A stretch of DNA of 64,000 nt from Sanderia malayensis (Eukaryota > Cnidaria > Scyphozoa > Semaeostomeae > Pelagiidae), in assembly GCA_013076295.1 (NCBI GenBank), contig RQOL01000772.1:1736001-1800000 (forward strand). Direction: 5' to 3'. The notes under the pieces were generated by a model. The model made no database searches. It worked only from the letters and a program-made list of their open reading frames with translations, and was not told where the DNA came from. Below, in pieces: positions 20,868-31,548 of the stretch (the first letter of the stretch is position 1; each line of letters starts with the position of its first letter). A program made the position numbers and the translations under genes.

Positions 20868-23548
20868 CTAATCAGAATAAGAGAATCGAAGTGTTCGCTT
20901 AACTTTAGATCGCTTTAATTTAGGAATTACATAGCCATCTCTGCGCACCCAGATGTTAAACTCAGACATCCTAGATGGAATTGTGACGTCAAAAGATGGA
21001 CGATTAGAATGTGATGGTTGAAATATTTTCCTTACAAATTTCTTCTCATCTCTGTCCTTTTGCTTCGCTACATCCTTGCTATAAAATGTTTTTCTTGCAG
21101 TTCCATGACAGCTTTCTGGCGTCTTTGTTTTTATTTGGTACGAAAATGGAGATGGTGTTCTCGTTTGAAGAAACTCTTTTTCGAATCGAACATTTTCATA
21201 AAAAAACACGTGGAAATTCTTATGATACCTCAACCAGGCTTCTTCCTGGGTCAGCATTTCACACCAGTCAAGCATGCTGGTTAAACTGTTGTTTACACCC
21301 ACTAGTTTTTCGTACCACGATTCCATTTTGGGGAGCAATTGATCGTGGTGCAAAGTTATGCTCTTCTTTAGCTCCTCCACATCTTCACCACACTCAACCT
21401 CATCTCTCTGTTCATTAATAACAGCAAAATATAAAATTTATCACTTCTTAAGAAAACATGAATAAATAAAACAGATATAATTAAGATTAAGAAAGCACAT
21501 GCTAGAAAGAGAAAAAGTTAATATTACTGAAAACATGAAAATAAAGGTGTATTTTACTTAGTTTTAGCTTTTTACGTAGTTTCATGTATTAAAACTGTAA
21601 GCAATTGGAAAAGTAGAATCAGCGTGACTTGAAAAATTGTAAATTTTTCCATCACTTACCATGAGAATTATTTCACAGAAAAACGAATCCCAAGAATTCG
21701 CTATTTCGAGTACAGTTTCGTTTATTTCTCTGATGCGCAGTGAACAGTTCATATCATCAAGCTAAAAGCAAAACATCAAGAAGTATCTTGTATTGTTCTA
21801 CAAATACTAAAGTCGTTTTGTAAGGTATTTGTTGACATTTTGAAGGAACGTTGGCTATACTCACTGCTGCATGGCTCCTGGATAAATCTTCGAGAAGGTC
21901 ATTCACATAAATCTTTATCTTGAAATAAAAGAAAGTCTTGTTCTAATCCAAGAAAACTTACAAAAAGCTCAAGGTATAAAATAATAATTATAATCATCAT
22001 CAACCTCTTTTTGGATGCCTTATACATTGTTCTGTCTCTGTCATTAATAGTTTATTGGTATGATACTCCAGTAAAAGCTCATACATAAGAATCACTGGAT
22101 TAAAAACCTCCAGTATGATATTGATGCTTAAGACAGTAGAATAAGCAATAGCTTATTGTTTTTAACAAAAAATTGGATGCAAAATTTGCAGGTTCTTAAA
22201 AGTAAGCTGTTACTGTAACACTAGTTGAGAACCTGGGAGGCAATAATCACTAGATTCTGATTGATCATTGTATATTTTAATTACTTATTCTCGGTAATGA
22301 ATATCAAATAAGAAATACAAATGTTACTTGCATACCTGTCGAGATGCAAATGTTAGGTAAGAAAAACGCATCAATTTCTCCACGATGTTTCGCCTTACAT
22401 CTCTTGCATCAGTCAATTGTTTCAATATCTCGTACAGGACTTCTATATGGGTATAAAACAAACGTTTAATAGAATCATTCAACTAATCCGAATCTTTTTG
22501 TATAGAATATACCATGCTTTAGTTCAGTATTTCAAGATCCGTAAAAGAAGACGCATTATTGTTACTAAGAATTTGTATTAATATATTTTAGAGAGTAAAA
22601 TATTTCTCACTTTCATTAGAAGTAACGTTTCATGATAATTAACAATTCTAATTATTTTAGTGTCTAGTACAGCTATTACACTTACCAATTTTTCCAACTA
22701 TTTTCTTATAAAACAGTTTCAACTTGTGGATGTCTTCTGGGATGTAAGACGCCGGGAGAAGTGTATAACAATAGTAATTATGATCCTGGAAATATTTAAA
22801 AGATACAAAATGTTAATGTCGGTGTAAAGAAATCAAAAGAAATTGATATAACAAGTGATACGCACCATCGCGATATTTGTAATGCTTATGCCCGTCAATG
22901 GATGAAGTTTAGTCTTCGGTTTAAACGATGTAGATTGTGGCTCAGTAAAAGAGAATATTCTATCATTCGAAATTGATTTTCGAACAACGTCTTCTAATTT
23001 AAAATCAAGCGAAATAAAAACTTCAGAGTTCAGAGAGCAAAAGAAAATTGATAACCCCAGAAATTTTGATGAATTCTAATAACTATAATGTACATCTTGC
23101 TTAAAAAATATATGAATTGTATTCAAATGTAAATCAAATTTTATTCCTTCTAAAAATTGACTTTGTGTGTAGCAAAAAAGATTGGAATCTTGTTACTTAT
23201 TAAATGTGAGTTATTTATAAATAACAACTTGTAAAGCATATTGTGCCATGCTGTTGCATAAATGAAGTAACAAATAGGAGAAATATTTCGATTAAACGCC
23301 CGATCTTTAATAAACGCCTCTAAGAAGCATTTTACAAGACTAAATAGACGCCGTGGGCGCTTAATCAAAACATTACGTCACTAACATGTAAAAATATGCA
23401 AAAATGAATAGTATTAGGAGAATTAAATGTGAATCAAAGAACGAAGTGAAAGAAAAGAACATTAACCAATAATATACCATCCTTGCTTCAATGTGTGAGA
23501 TTGGCTAATATGGTAACGAGGCTCCTTGAAAAAGAGGTTTGAGGTCAT
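20868..23548 (-). CDS. Unrecognised helical protein directly downstream of HPS4
   Basis: Seven phase-compatible exons: 23467-23548, 22866-23020, about 22700-22784, 22338-22438, about 21867-21918, 21661-21760 and 20868-21415. They give about 380 residues. The middle is rich in predicted helices (EVLYEILKQLTDARDVRRNI, IREINETVLEIANSWDSFF, MEELKKSITLHHDQLLPKM) and the C-terminus is basic (KLKRSKVKRTLRFSYSD). I do not recognise the family; an axonemal coiled-coil protein is a weak guess. The proposed ATG follows the HPS4 stop codon with no gap and in the same frame, so the first exon would be the tail of the last HPS4 exon. The start could instead lie elsewhere, for example after trans-splicing. 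Exons 2-7 are better supported than exon 1. Confidence 0.6.
22069..22215. mobile_element. MITE, CAGTAAAA family (copy)
   Basis: Starts CAGTAAAAGCTCATACATAA and ends 'ggttcttaaaagtaagctgttactg'. The middle carries 'ggattaaaaacctcc', 'gcaatagcttattg' and 'ggatgcaaaatttgcag', the family signature. It lies in an intron of the unrecognised gene. Confidence 0.7.
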
Positions 23549-26500
23549 TTATATGATGGTCTCTAGTTCATCTTTCTTGAGCTTGCTACCAACTCGTCTA
23601 TCCATAACACAAGACATGTCGTAAGGTGTGGGAGAGCCCTGTAATGGTTTGTATGACCCTCTTTGCTGATAGTATGTCTCTTGGTCCCCTGTGCGCCTGC
23701 CGTACACAGCTGTAGTGTAATTTCTGTCAACAAAGTGATATATCAATTCATTGCAGTTAAACGAACGCCTTGGCCTTCTCAACTCCGATTTAACTCCACA
23801 TTCTAAATTTAATAGTCTAACAGAATAATGTAAATTAACATTTTAACAGCTTCATAAATTAGAGTGTTAGTTCAAACCGCAGTGGTGTATACTTAGGGCG
23901 GGGAAAATATTACATATGATTTAGACGTGTATAAGTTTCTTACCTAAATGTTGCATCTATGAAATCTGCAGAGTTGTTGAATTGGCTATGAAGCATTTGA
24001 ACTGTTTGCCCGAAGTTCCAATCTTTCTGGCTTATAAACTGACAGTTACCTATATTTATAAAGTTATAAAAACATAAATCGATACAGCATGAACTCGAAT
24101 AAGTCGAACTCGAATACAGCATAGGTATTTACTTAGATTTTTTCATGGGAACAATGCAAGGGGGATTGTCCCATCAAAAACCGAGACCCCACATAACCAA
24201 CTCGTATTAAAGCCTTTTTATTTTCACGAATGTTAATAAATGCAGATGAAAAATAATGAATGTTTAAAAACTCAGTTAGGGTGGGGACTTGATAGAATGG
24301 AGATAATTTGAGAATTTAAGTAAACTTAACCAAAAACTGAATGAATAAATGTTAAAATGAATGAATAAATATGAACATACTTTTGCATTTTCTTTGGCTT
24401 CTGTTGTTACGTAAGTAAACGAAATCTTCCATTTTAGTCTGTGAACATGAATACAAATGATAATTTGGACATAAATAGAAGTTGTGAGAAAGGTTTTCTC
24501 ATCAAACTACATAGAATCATGGAATACCTCTTCTTGAGCGTCCAGGATATTCTGAGCATGCACTTCCAGCTCCCCGAGTTGAGGGAGAATGGTTTCATAC
24601 TAAGAAAGAAAAACCAAACATCAAAATACAACGAGGAACGATTAAGGTACAATGAAAAAGAAGTTGATAATACGCGTCTTCTAAAAAACTCCCCAGAAAT
24701 GCACTGTCCACTCACAAAAAGTCTACTTGGATAGACAGGTCTACTTAGCGTGATAGCATTCACTGTCTACATGAAGACAGTAGACATCATTTAATGCCTA
24801 CCTTGCGACAGAAGACACCATCCACTGTCTACCTTAAGACAGTACACACCATTCAATGTCTAACATAAGACAGTAGACACCATTCACTGTCTACCTCAAG
24901 ACAGCAGACAACATTCGCTGTCTAGCTTAGTAGACATCATTCAATGTCTACCTTAACACAGTAGACAGTCAATGTGTACTGTGTTAAGGTCTAATTTAAG
25001 ACAGTAGACATTGGTGGCAATGAACTTACGATTGATTTGAGTGACTTCTTGTCATATTCATCTTGCGGTTCAAGAAACAGTACTAACACCGTATTTGAGT
25101 GAGCTTGAACGTAAAGATGCAAACACACCAAGTCATCCTCAGCTTCCTTTAAAAAAAGAAACAACAATCAAAACAACAGAAATAGCAAATAAACAAAATT
25201 ACCCCCATTCCTATGCTAATATCTAGTTATTATTGCTCTTGGATCACAGTTAAATCAGTGGCACATCATATTATACGGACTTATCTGTTGCCAGCAAGTG
25301 TTGCTTTACAAAGCAGCATTCAAACGCGAAATGCACAGAGCGCGTTCCCTTCAAGAAGCAGCACGGCTTTGTTCAAGCTGTCAATATTAGAGGAGCAGCT
25401 CTAGCCTCTGAGCTAAAGCCTTGACAAATGGGAAATACTGCTGTTTATACCCCAACTGAAAAAGATTAAAGCATGCACAACTTACACCGAGATCAGAGTC
25501 TTCGTTTGCTTCAGTATTCACCTCACTCTCCTTACTTTCAGTTCTTTTCTTATTCAGTTCACTTTCCATGCTGCAATATCCGGCATCAACCTGGCCTGCC
25601 AAGTCTTTGAACTTCGCGCCTTTTTTGATATTCGCAGTCAGTGAGCTGACAGGGAAATGAGCGTGGTTAGTGAGTGATTTCTTCTCCGCATTAGAATTCA
25701 CCAGATTCCAATCAGCATTGTCTTCGATAGTAGTTATTTGGACCTCCTTTCCTTCAACACCTTCCACTTCATCAATTGCAGTAGGAGATGTTGGAGGGTC
25801 ACTTGCAGCAACATCCATGTCTTCGATAGCAGTGAATGATCCATTATCTAGTTTCACTTTCACAATGGCTCCTGTGTTAACAACAGCAGGACTCGAAAAA
25901 TGTTCATAACCACTGCAGTCAATACTCTGACTATCAGCATTCTCCTCCGCAATAACAGTAGTTTCGATTTTCGCACCATTTTGAGCGACATCCCCAGCAC
26001 ATGTTGCACTATCTGCACTTGATCTTAAAACGTCTCTATTATCACTTCCAAGAAGACAACTGTGCCCAGATAAAGGACCTCTTCCAAGAGTAGCAGTTTC
26101 AGGTACTTCTATCAAAGCATTCTCATCTTTATGTGCGATACAATTACTCTCTTCTTGCGTTTTCCCTGAAGAATCCATTCCATTGACACGAGGATTTCCA
26201 CGACTTGAATCCTTATCATCATGAGTTCTCTGTGTGGTAGTAGCATTTTCTATAAACTCATAAGAATCTTCAGAAACGCAATCGCTAATCGAATGTTTAT
26301 GTTCTCCATACTTGTTGCTGCTAATTTCACCATCCATATCCCCATCAATTAAGCTACGTGTATGCTTCAATCCATTATAATTTACTTCAATCCTTCTTTG
26401 CCTCTCTACGTCGTGTACCAACGCGTTCACTAATACGTGTTCGTCGATCAATGCTTCCTTGCTCACATCAACGTGAGAAGAATCAACAGAAATGTCTTTT

Positions 26501-29464
26501 TGATCACTTGAGATATTCGGTTCTATTTTCAACTCATTTGAGTCGAAAGCATCTCTTTCAGAAGAAATACTTTTAATAGAAGTAACAAGAGTCTTTGCCT
26601 GGGTATAACAACTCGCATTTTCTTCCTCAATATTCCCAATACTATTAACTTCATTAGATGAATTCATCTGCTGGTTGGAACCATTCAGAGTAGAATTTTC
26701 ATCCATAGCATCACACTCAGGTTGTCTCTCGTTGCTCTTCAAAATCTGCACATGAGAAAATCCCTGCTTAATACCCCTTAAAAGGTTTGCGTTCTTTGAT
26801 CGCTCACTGTGATTCTTATTAAAATTATCAATACAATCTTGAAGGTCTTCGATCTTATTACTGAACTCAAGCTCCCAAATTGAATCTATTTCGCCATCCG
26901 CATTCTCCTTTAGTGAATTAACTGACACATTACTACCCGTGGACGCATTAGAAACAACAGTTGTCCCGCGCTTTGCTGCAGAGTCTCCCGCGCTTTCTGC
27001 AGCAGCATCAATACTTGGCTCCCGCGTCAATACCCGCTTAGACTCTTCATCACGACCAACTGACTGCATCGCAGTACTTAAATCTGCTGAATCTACATCC
27101 GAAGTACTTTGTGTCCGCACTCGCAAAGCTCTGTCATCATTGCTACCGTTTGTAGAGGTCCTGGGTTTTTGTGGCGTTCCACCGGTAGATGAGCTATCAT
27201 TTACCGCATCTCTATAACGCTGAGATGTTCCGGGGTGGTTGTTGTGGTTGTTCTTGTGATTGATTCCATCGGCCGAGTAGGGCGACTGCGCGGAGGCGGC
27301 TAGCATTACATCATAGTCGTCTTGTGGTAGGTACACGGGATATATGCGGACACCGTGGGGAAGATCAGAGCCTGGAACAAACATAAACAATAAAAATAAA
27401 CAATTATAATAAACGCAAACACGTAAACAAGTAAAGAAAACATGCAACATCGTACAAAAATTGTTCGCTATTTAATTAGATCAAGTATCTAATTAAGTAG
27501 CAAAATATAGTTCGAAATAACGTTCAAAATACAGCTGTCAAAAACTGTATTCGCCTACTCAAAGTTCAAGCTTATATCAAAGTCATTATTCCTCCCTTCT
27601 AACGACTTTACATATATTGATGTGAGTACCGAACCGACTACAGTGTATTGTAACGAGGCCGGTGAAAACCGATCTACGGGTATTGGAATGAAAGAAGGGT
27701 CGTGATGAGCCGTTGAGCTGGTTCTAGTTTGAGTAACACAGCCTGCGGTGGGTAGTTCGTGGTTTGGAAATGTGCTTGTACCAATATCGCTTGAAATAAC
27801 ATACAACATACCGGTGTTAAATTGCTTTACAGGAAGCTAAAACAGGAATAATAACATCATGAAAAACGCCATTAGGAATTAAATTACGCATGAGGGAATG
27901 CTAAAAGATATTGGTGAGATAAGCAGATGACGCGATGAATGAAAAATATAGTGTACTTACGTGATCTTGGTTTGGTTTGAGAAGTGACAAATATCGTAAG
28001 ATCTTTGAGTGAACTTGAGAAGCGATGATCCTAGATAAAACACGGACTCATGAGAAAATACAGAATAGCTTCCTGCACAATGTTCTCCCCAATGCTTAAT
28101 CTCAATACGAATATTTCGGAAATATACTAACTTTCCACTGGTTATAATGCATCCACAGTGGACATAGCTTCTCCGCTTACATGCCTCGAGAATATTTATT
28201 GCTTTCAGGTATACAAACGACCCAGCCTGCAATAAAAAGATGCTTATTAATACTTCGTGCATTTCTTGGCAACTTTTATTAACAATAAGGATGCTCCACC
28301 GGTTGAAGCAAGCAAGAACAGCATAGATTTAGCAAAGATTTAGCATAGATTTAGCACAGAATTAGCACAAATTTAGCATGGAATTAGCATAGATTTAGCA
28401 TAGATTTAGCATAGCCTGGTACACATGGTTGCCTGGTTCTATTGCACTGCATTGCACTGACCTTGTTGAAACTGGTGTATGGGACAATGTCAAGAAAGGT
28501 GAACAGGTCTTGGGCGTAATGCTTTGCAAAAGGCAGGTAGCTACTCCAAATCTGCAGCATTCGTGGAGAAAAGTCTTTACTATCTTTTGACTCCTATAGA
28601 GAAAAGTGAAAAGTAAAAACAAAACATATGATAAGGATCTATCATATAAAGAGTATGTTGAAAATTTTTATCAATTGTATAGATATATACCTGTTCTATA
28701 TTCTTGAATGATTTGTGATAGAATTGAAATACACAATGCAAGTCTTCTAGAAGATTTGACAAGAGGTTGTCCTGGTCAGACAACTTTCCACCAAGAGCCT
28801 ACAATAAATAATTCAAATCACATCAAGTTATGGTTGGACATCTGGTACCTTGAAATCTAGTCTAAATGGAACAGAATACAGTTGACTCGCGCTATCTCGA
28901 ACTCGCAAGGGAAATGAAAATTTGTTCAACATAGCGGGAGTTTGAGATATCCGAACTAAATTCACCCAAATAGAGAATGATGGAAAATGGGAATCTGTTC
29001 GAGATTACTACAACAAGTAAAACCACTACATATACTTACAAGGATAAAATGACTGACAAATTTGATGGCAAATTTTCCTTTCCTCAACTTGAAGATGCAC
29101 GGTTTTGAGGAGAAGATGTTTTCTGTAAACTCAGCCATTCCAACAAGCTGTCCACAAAGAGAGCATTGGTCCTGCAGGTCCACCTAAATTGGTTCAAAGA
29201 AAAGGTACCAATATCAATTCGTCATTTGGTAAAGGATTAAAGGCTATACAATTGTCCAAGATACAGAGAAATGACTTCTTGGAATAATATAACGCCGATA
29301 CTAACAAAAGGCCTAACAATATACTTTCATACCGAGCTTGGATTGAAGAACAAAATAGCTCTTTTCGGGTCATCCCATTCGCTTTTCAACGCAGCAGTGT
29401 CGTAAATGAAAAATACTTGATCTTTAGGTATCTCCGCTAACTTGTTGCATTGAAAATCGTCCAT
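23549..29464 (-). CDS. HPS4: BLOC-3 subunit HPS4 homologue
   Basis: HPS4 pairs with HPS1 in BLOC-3, a Rab32/Rab38 exchange factor for lysosome-related organelles. Twelve exons were read: 29333-29464, 29040-29183, 28692-28800, 28463-28593, 28132-28227, about 27806-27838, 25486-27371, 25031-25146, about 24527-24600, about 24377-24433, about 23944-24050 and 23549-23724. The N-terminal longin-like part shows VFFIYDTAALKSEWDDPKRA, KLRKGKFAIKFVSHFIL and HCGCIITSGK. After LPHGVRIYPVYLP comes a 600-residue acidic Ser/Asn-rich insert in one exon. The C-terminal part (LVCLHLYVQAHSNTVLVLFL, MLHSQFNNSADFIDATF, NYTTAVYGRRTGDQETYY) matches the vertebrate C-terminus. About 1020 residues against about 700 in human; the difference is mostly the insert. 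The stop codon is immediately followed by an ATG. Confidence 0.9.
24745..25018. repeat. 31-bp minisatellite in HPS4 intron
   Basis: Eight to nine units of about 31 bp with the core ACAGTAGACACCATTCACTG followed by 'tctaccttaag'. Each unit holds a short inverted repeat (acagtagac/gtctac), so transcripts could form serial hairpins. The array ends just before the HPS4 exon at 25031. Confidence 0.85.
28320..28412. repeat. 11-bp minisatellite in HPS4 intron
   Basis: About eight units of 'atagatttagc' with a few variants (cacagaattagc, catggaattagc). It ends about 50 bp before the HPS4 exon at 28463. Confidence 0.8.
28881..29010. mobile_element. Pogo/Tigger-like MITE fragment (copy 1)
   Basis: Starts CAGTTGACTCGCGCTATCTC and continues 'gaactcgcaagggaaatgaa', matching the reverse complement of 40088-40258 over most of its length. 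The repeated 'gctatctcgaac' ends resemble pogo-group elements. It lies in the second HPS4 intron. Confidence 0.6.
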
Positions 29465-29805
29465 ATTTTTTCATATCACCACAACCATTGCATCATCTCC
29501 TTGTGTTTCTGAATCTCAGTCACAAGATTTCATTGACTGCTGCCGACTCTGCGACTGGATCCCACATATTCCGCTCACAACTGGTTTCAGATTCATATTC
29601 CGGTTCCAGCTTTAGATTGAAAGTGAAAGTGAAGTAATACATAAGGAAACAATAAAAAATATACAACTATAAAAATATAAGCCATAATATAAATATGAAA
29701 ATATATATTATTCTTGTGAGAACTAAAAAATCGTTCCATTTAACGGCAGATGACTAATATGAACGGGTGAAGGATGACTATACGTCTGGTGCGATGATTC
29801 CATTA

Positions 29806-29940
29806 ACCTTATGCTATTCTCCTCTGCTAGGAAGGGCTCCTGTGGACTACCGGTAACTTCTCTGCACACTAAGCTCAAGACCACTGGTTCGAAACCCGAT
29901 GAGAACATCTACTTTGTGTTTTGATCAATTTGTAATTTAA
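29806..29940 (+). repeat. tRNA-like head of a minisatellite-bearing repeat (copy 1)
   Basis: A block of about 135-170 bp is shared with 43335-43470. It contains GGTTCGAAACC at 29886-29896, a perfect RNA polymerase III B-box, and GGCTCCTGTGG at 29835-29845, which resembles an A-box 51 bp upstream. This suggests a tRNA-derived SINE head; no complete tRNA cloverleaf was found, so it is not called a tRNA gene. Confidence 0.5.
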
Positions 29941-29953
29941 ATGCCCTAGATTG

Positions 29954-30935
29954 GCTACTACGCAGGAGTATGCATGACGTAATACTGACAGTGTCTGGTG
30001 TGTCAGTAAGGATTAGGGTTAGGGTTATAGTTAGGATCAAGGTTAAGGTGCCCTAAAGGTGGGTGTGCATGCGCAGTGCCATATATAGGCTACTGCGCAG
30101 GAGTATGCATGACGTAATACTGACAGTGTCTGGTGTGTCAGTAAGGATTAGGGTTAGGGTTATAGTTAGGATCAAGGTTAAGGTGCCCTAAAGGTGGGTG
30201 TGCATGCGCAGTGCCATATATAGGCTATTGCGCAGGAGTACGCATGACGTAATACTGACAGTGTCTGGTGTGTCAGTAAGGATTAGGGTTAGGGTTGTAG
30301 TTAGGGTTAAGGTTAAGGTGCCCTAAAGGTGGGTGTGCATGCGCAGTGCCATATATAGGCTACTGCGCAGGAGTATGCATGACGTAATGCTACTCACAGT
30401 GTCTGGTGTGTCAGTTAGGGTTAAGGTTAGGGCTATAGTTAGGGTTAAGGTTAAGGTGCCCCAAAGGTGGGTGTGCATGCGCAGTGCCATATATAGGCTA
30501 CTGCGCAGGAGTATGCATGACGTAATGCTACTCACAGTGTCTGGGGTGTCAGTTAGGGTTAGGGTTAGGGTTACAGTTAGGGTTAAGGTTAAGGTGCCCT
30601 AAAGGTAGGTGTGCATGCGCAGTGCCATATATAGGCTACTGCGCAGGAGTATGCATGACGTAATGCTACTCACAGTGTCTGGGGTGTAAGTTAGGGTTAG
30701 GGTCAGGGCTATAGTTAGGGTTAAGGTTAAGGTGCCCTAAAGGTGGGTGTGCATGCGCAGTGCCATATATAGGCTACTGCGCAGGAGTATGCATGACGTA
30801 ATGCTACTCACAGTGTCTGGGGTGTAAGTTAGGGTTAGGGTCAGGGCTATAGTTAGGGTTAAGGTTAAGGTGCCCTAAAGGTGGGTGTGCATGCGCAGTG
30901 CCATATATAGGCCACTGTGCAGGAGCATGCGTGAC
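29954..30935. repeat. 135-bp minisatellite, about 7-8 copies (array 1)
   Basis: Units run from 'ggctactgcgcaggagtatg' through 'catgacgtaat', a TTAGGG-like stretch and 'ggtgccctaaaggtgggtgt' to 'gcatgcgcagtgccatatat'. The later units are longer and more alike than the first three. A related array is at 43478-44099. Each unit has a TGACGTAA site and a GCATGCGCAGTGC block. Short frames here simply repeat because the period is divisible by three. Confidence 0.95.
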
Positions 30936-31310
30936 GTAACTACATGGCGTATAATGGTTCCTCAAAATAGGCAATGCTTTCCCACACCTCACTGCAGCAA
31001 AAATTTCCGCCATTGGTGAATTGATAATAAAACCAGCATGCGGCTCAACGGAGGATGATTCAAGGCAACGCGCAGGCTAAAATGGAAAAACACACAAACA
31101 AACATTTATCATATCGAAAACAATTTTATTCTACTCCGGAGTTTCTTCTCTACGCAGCGGGAATTAGACACCAGAGTTGTGAAGCAGGTGTGACTCACAC
31201 TGTTGGTCCGTGTTTTTTACTTCCCATTTGGAATTTTTACTAGTAAACTGCGTGAATAGTTTGATTGATATTCAGATCAAGTGATGAATGGGAAGCACGC
31301 AACGCATGAT

Positions 31311-31335
31311 TGACGTCATGCTGTCATATATAAAA
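31311..31335 (+). promoter_or_regulatory. CRE and TATA box upstream of the SLC6 gene
   Basis: A full palindromic CRE (TGACGTCA, 31311-31318) lies eight bases before TATATAAAA (31327-31335), about 215 bp ahead of the SLC6 ATG. This order and spacing suit a CREB/ATF-responsive core promoter. Transcription start and use are inferred, not seen. Confidence 0.55.
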
Positions 31336-31548
31336 TGCGCACCAAGATTTATGACAACCCACCACAACTAAATATTTCAAAGGAGAACGACAAAGCAGAA
31401 ATTGGTTTTACATGTGCTCACTGTCGCCATTGTAAACAAATAATATTCAGAGGTTTATAGACTCTTATTCTTTAGAATTTTACGTTTTGTAGTATAGGTT
31501 ATTTCTGTTGAGACATATTTACGTTGTTAAGTTGTATATTTTTCGAGT

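Noticed and set aside
27555..27809. Frame continuing past the short HPS4 exon (84 codons)
   Set aside because: It begins at the GTATGT donor of the exon at 27806-27838 and runs to a stop in the intron; the homologous protein resumes at LPHGVRIYPVYLP in the next exon.
29835..29896. A functional tRNA gene
   Set aside because: A- and B-box-like blocks are present, but no acceptor stem or full cloverleaf could be formed, and the second copy has a changed B-box.
30333..30602. Plus-strand frame of 89 codons with two copies of a 45-residue unit (MCMRSAIYRLLRRSMHDVML)
   Set aside because: It lies wholly within the 135-bp minisatellite. The period is divisible by three, so any open frame repeats; no splice sites or conservation support a protein.
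29954..30935. Interstitial telomere or chromosome-end repeat
   Set aside because: TTAGGG motifs occur only as short runs within a complex 135-bp unit, and genes lie on both sides, so this is not a telomere.
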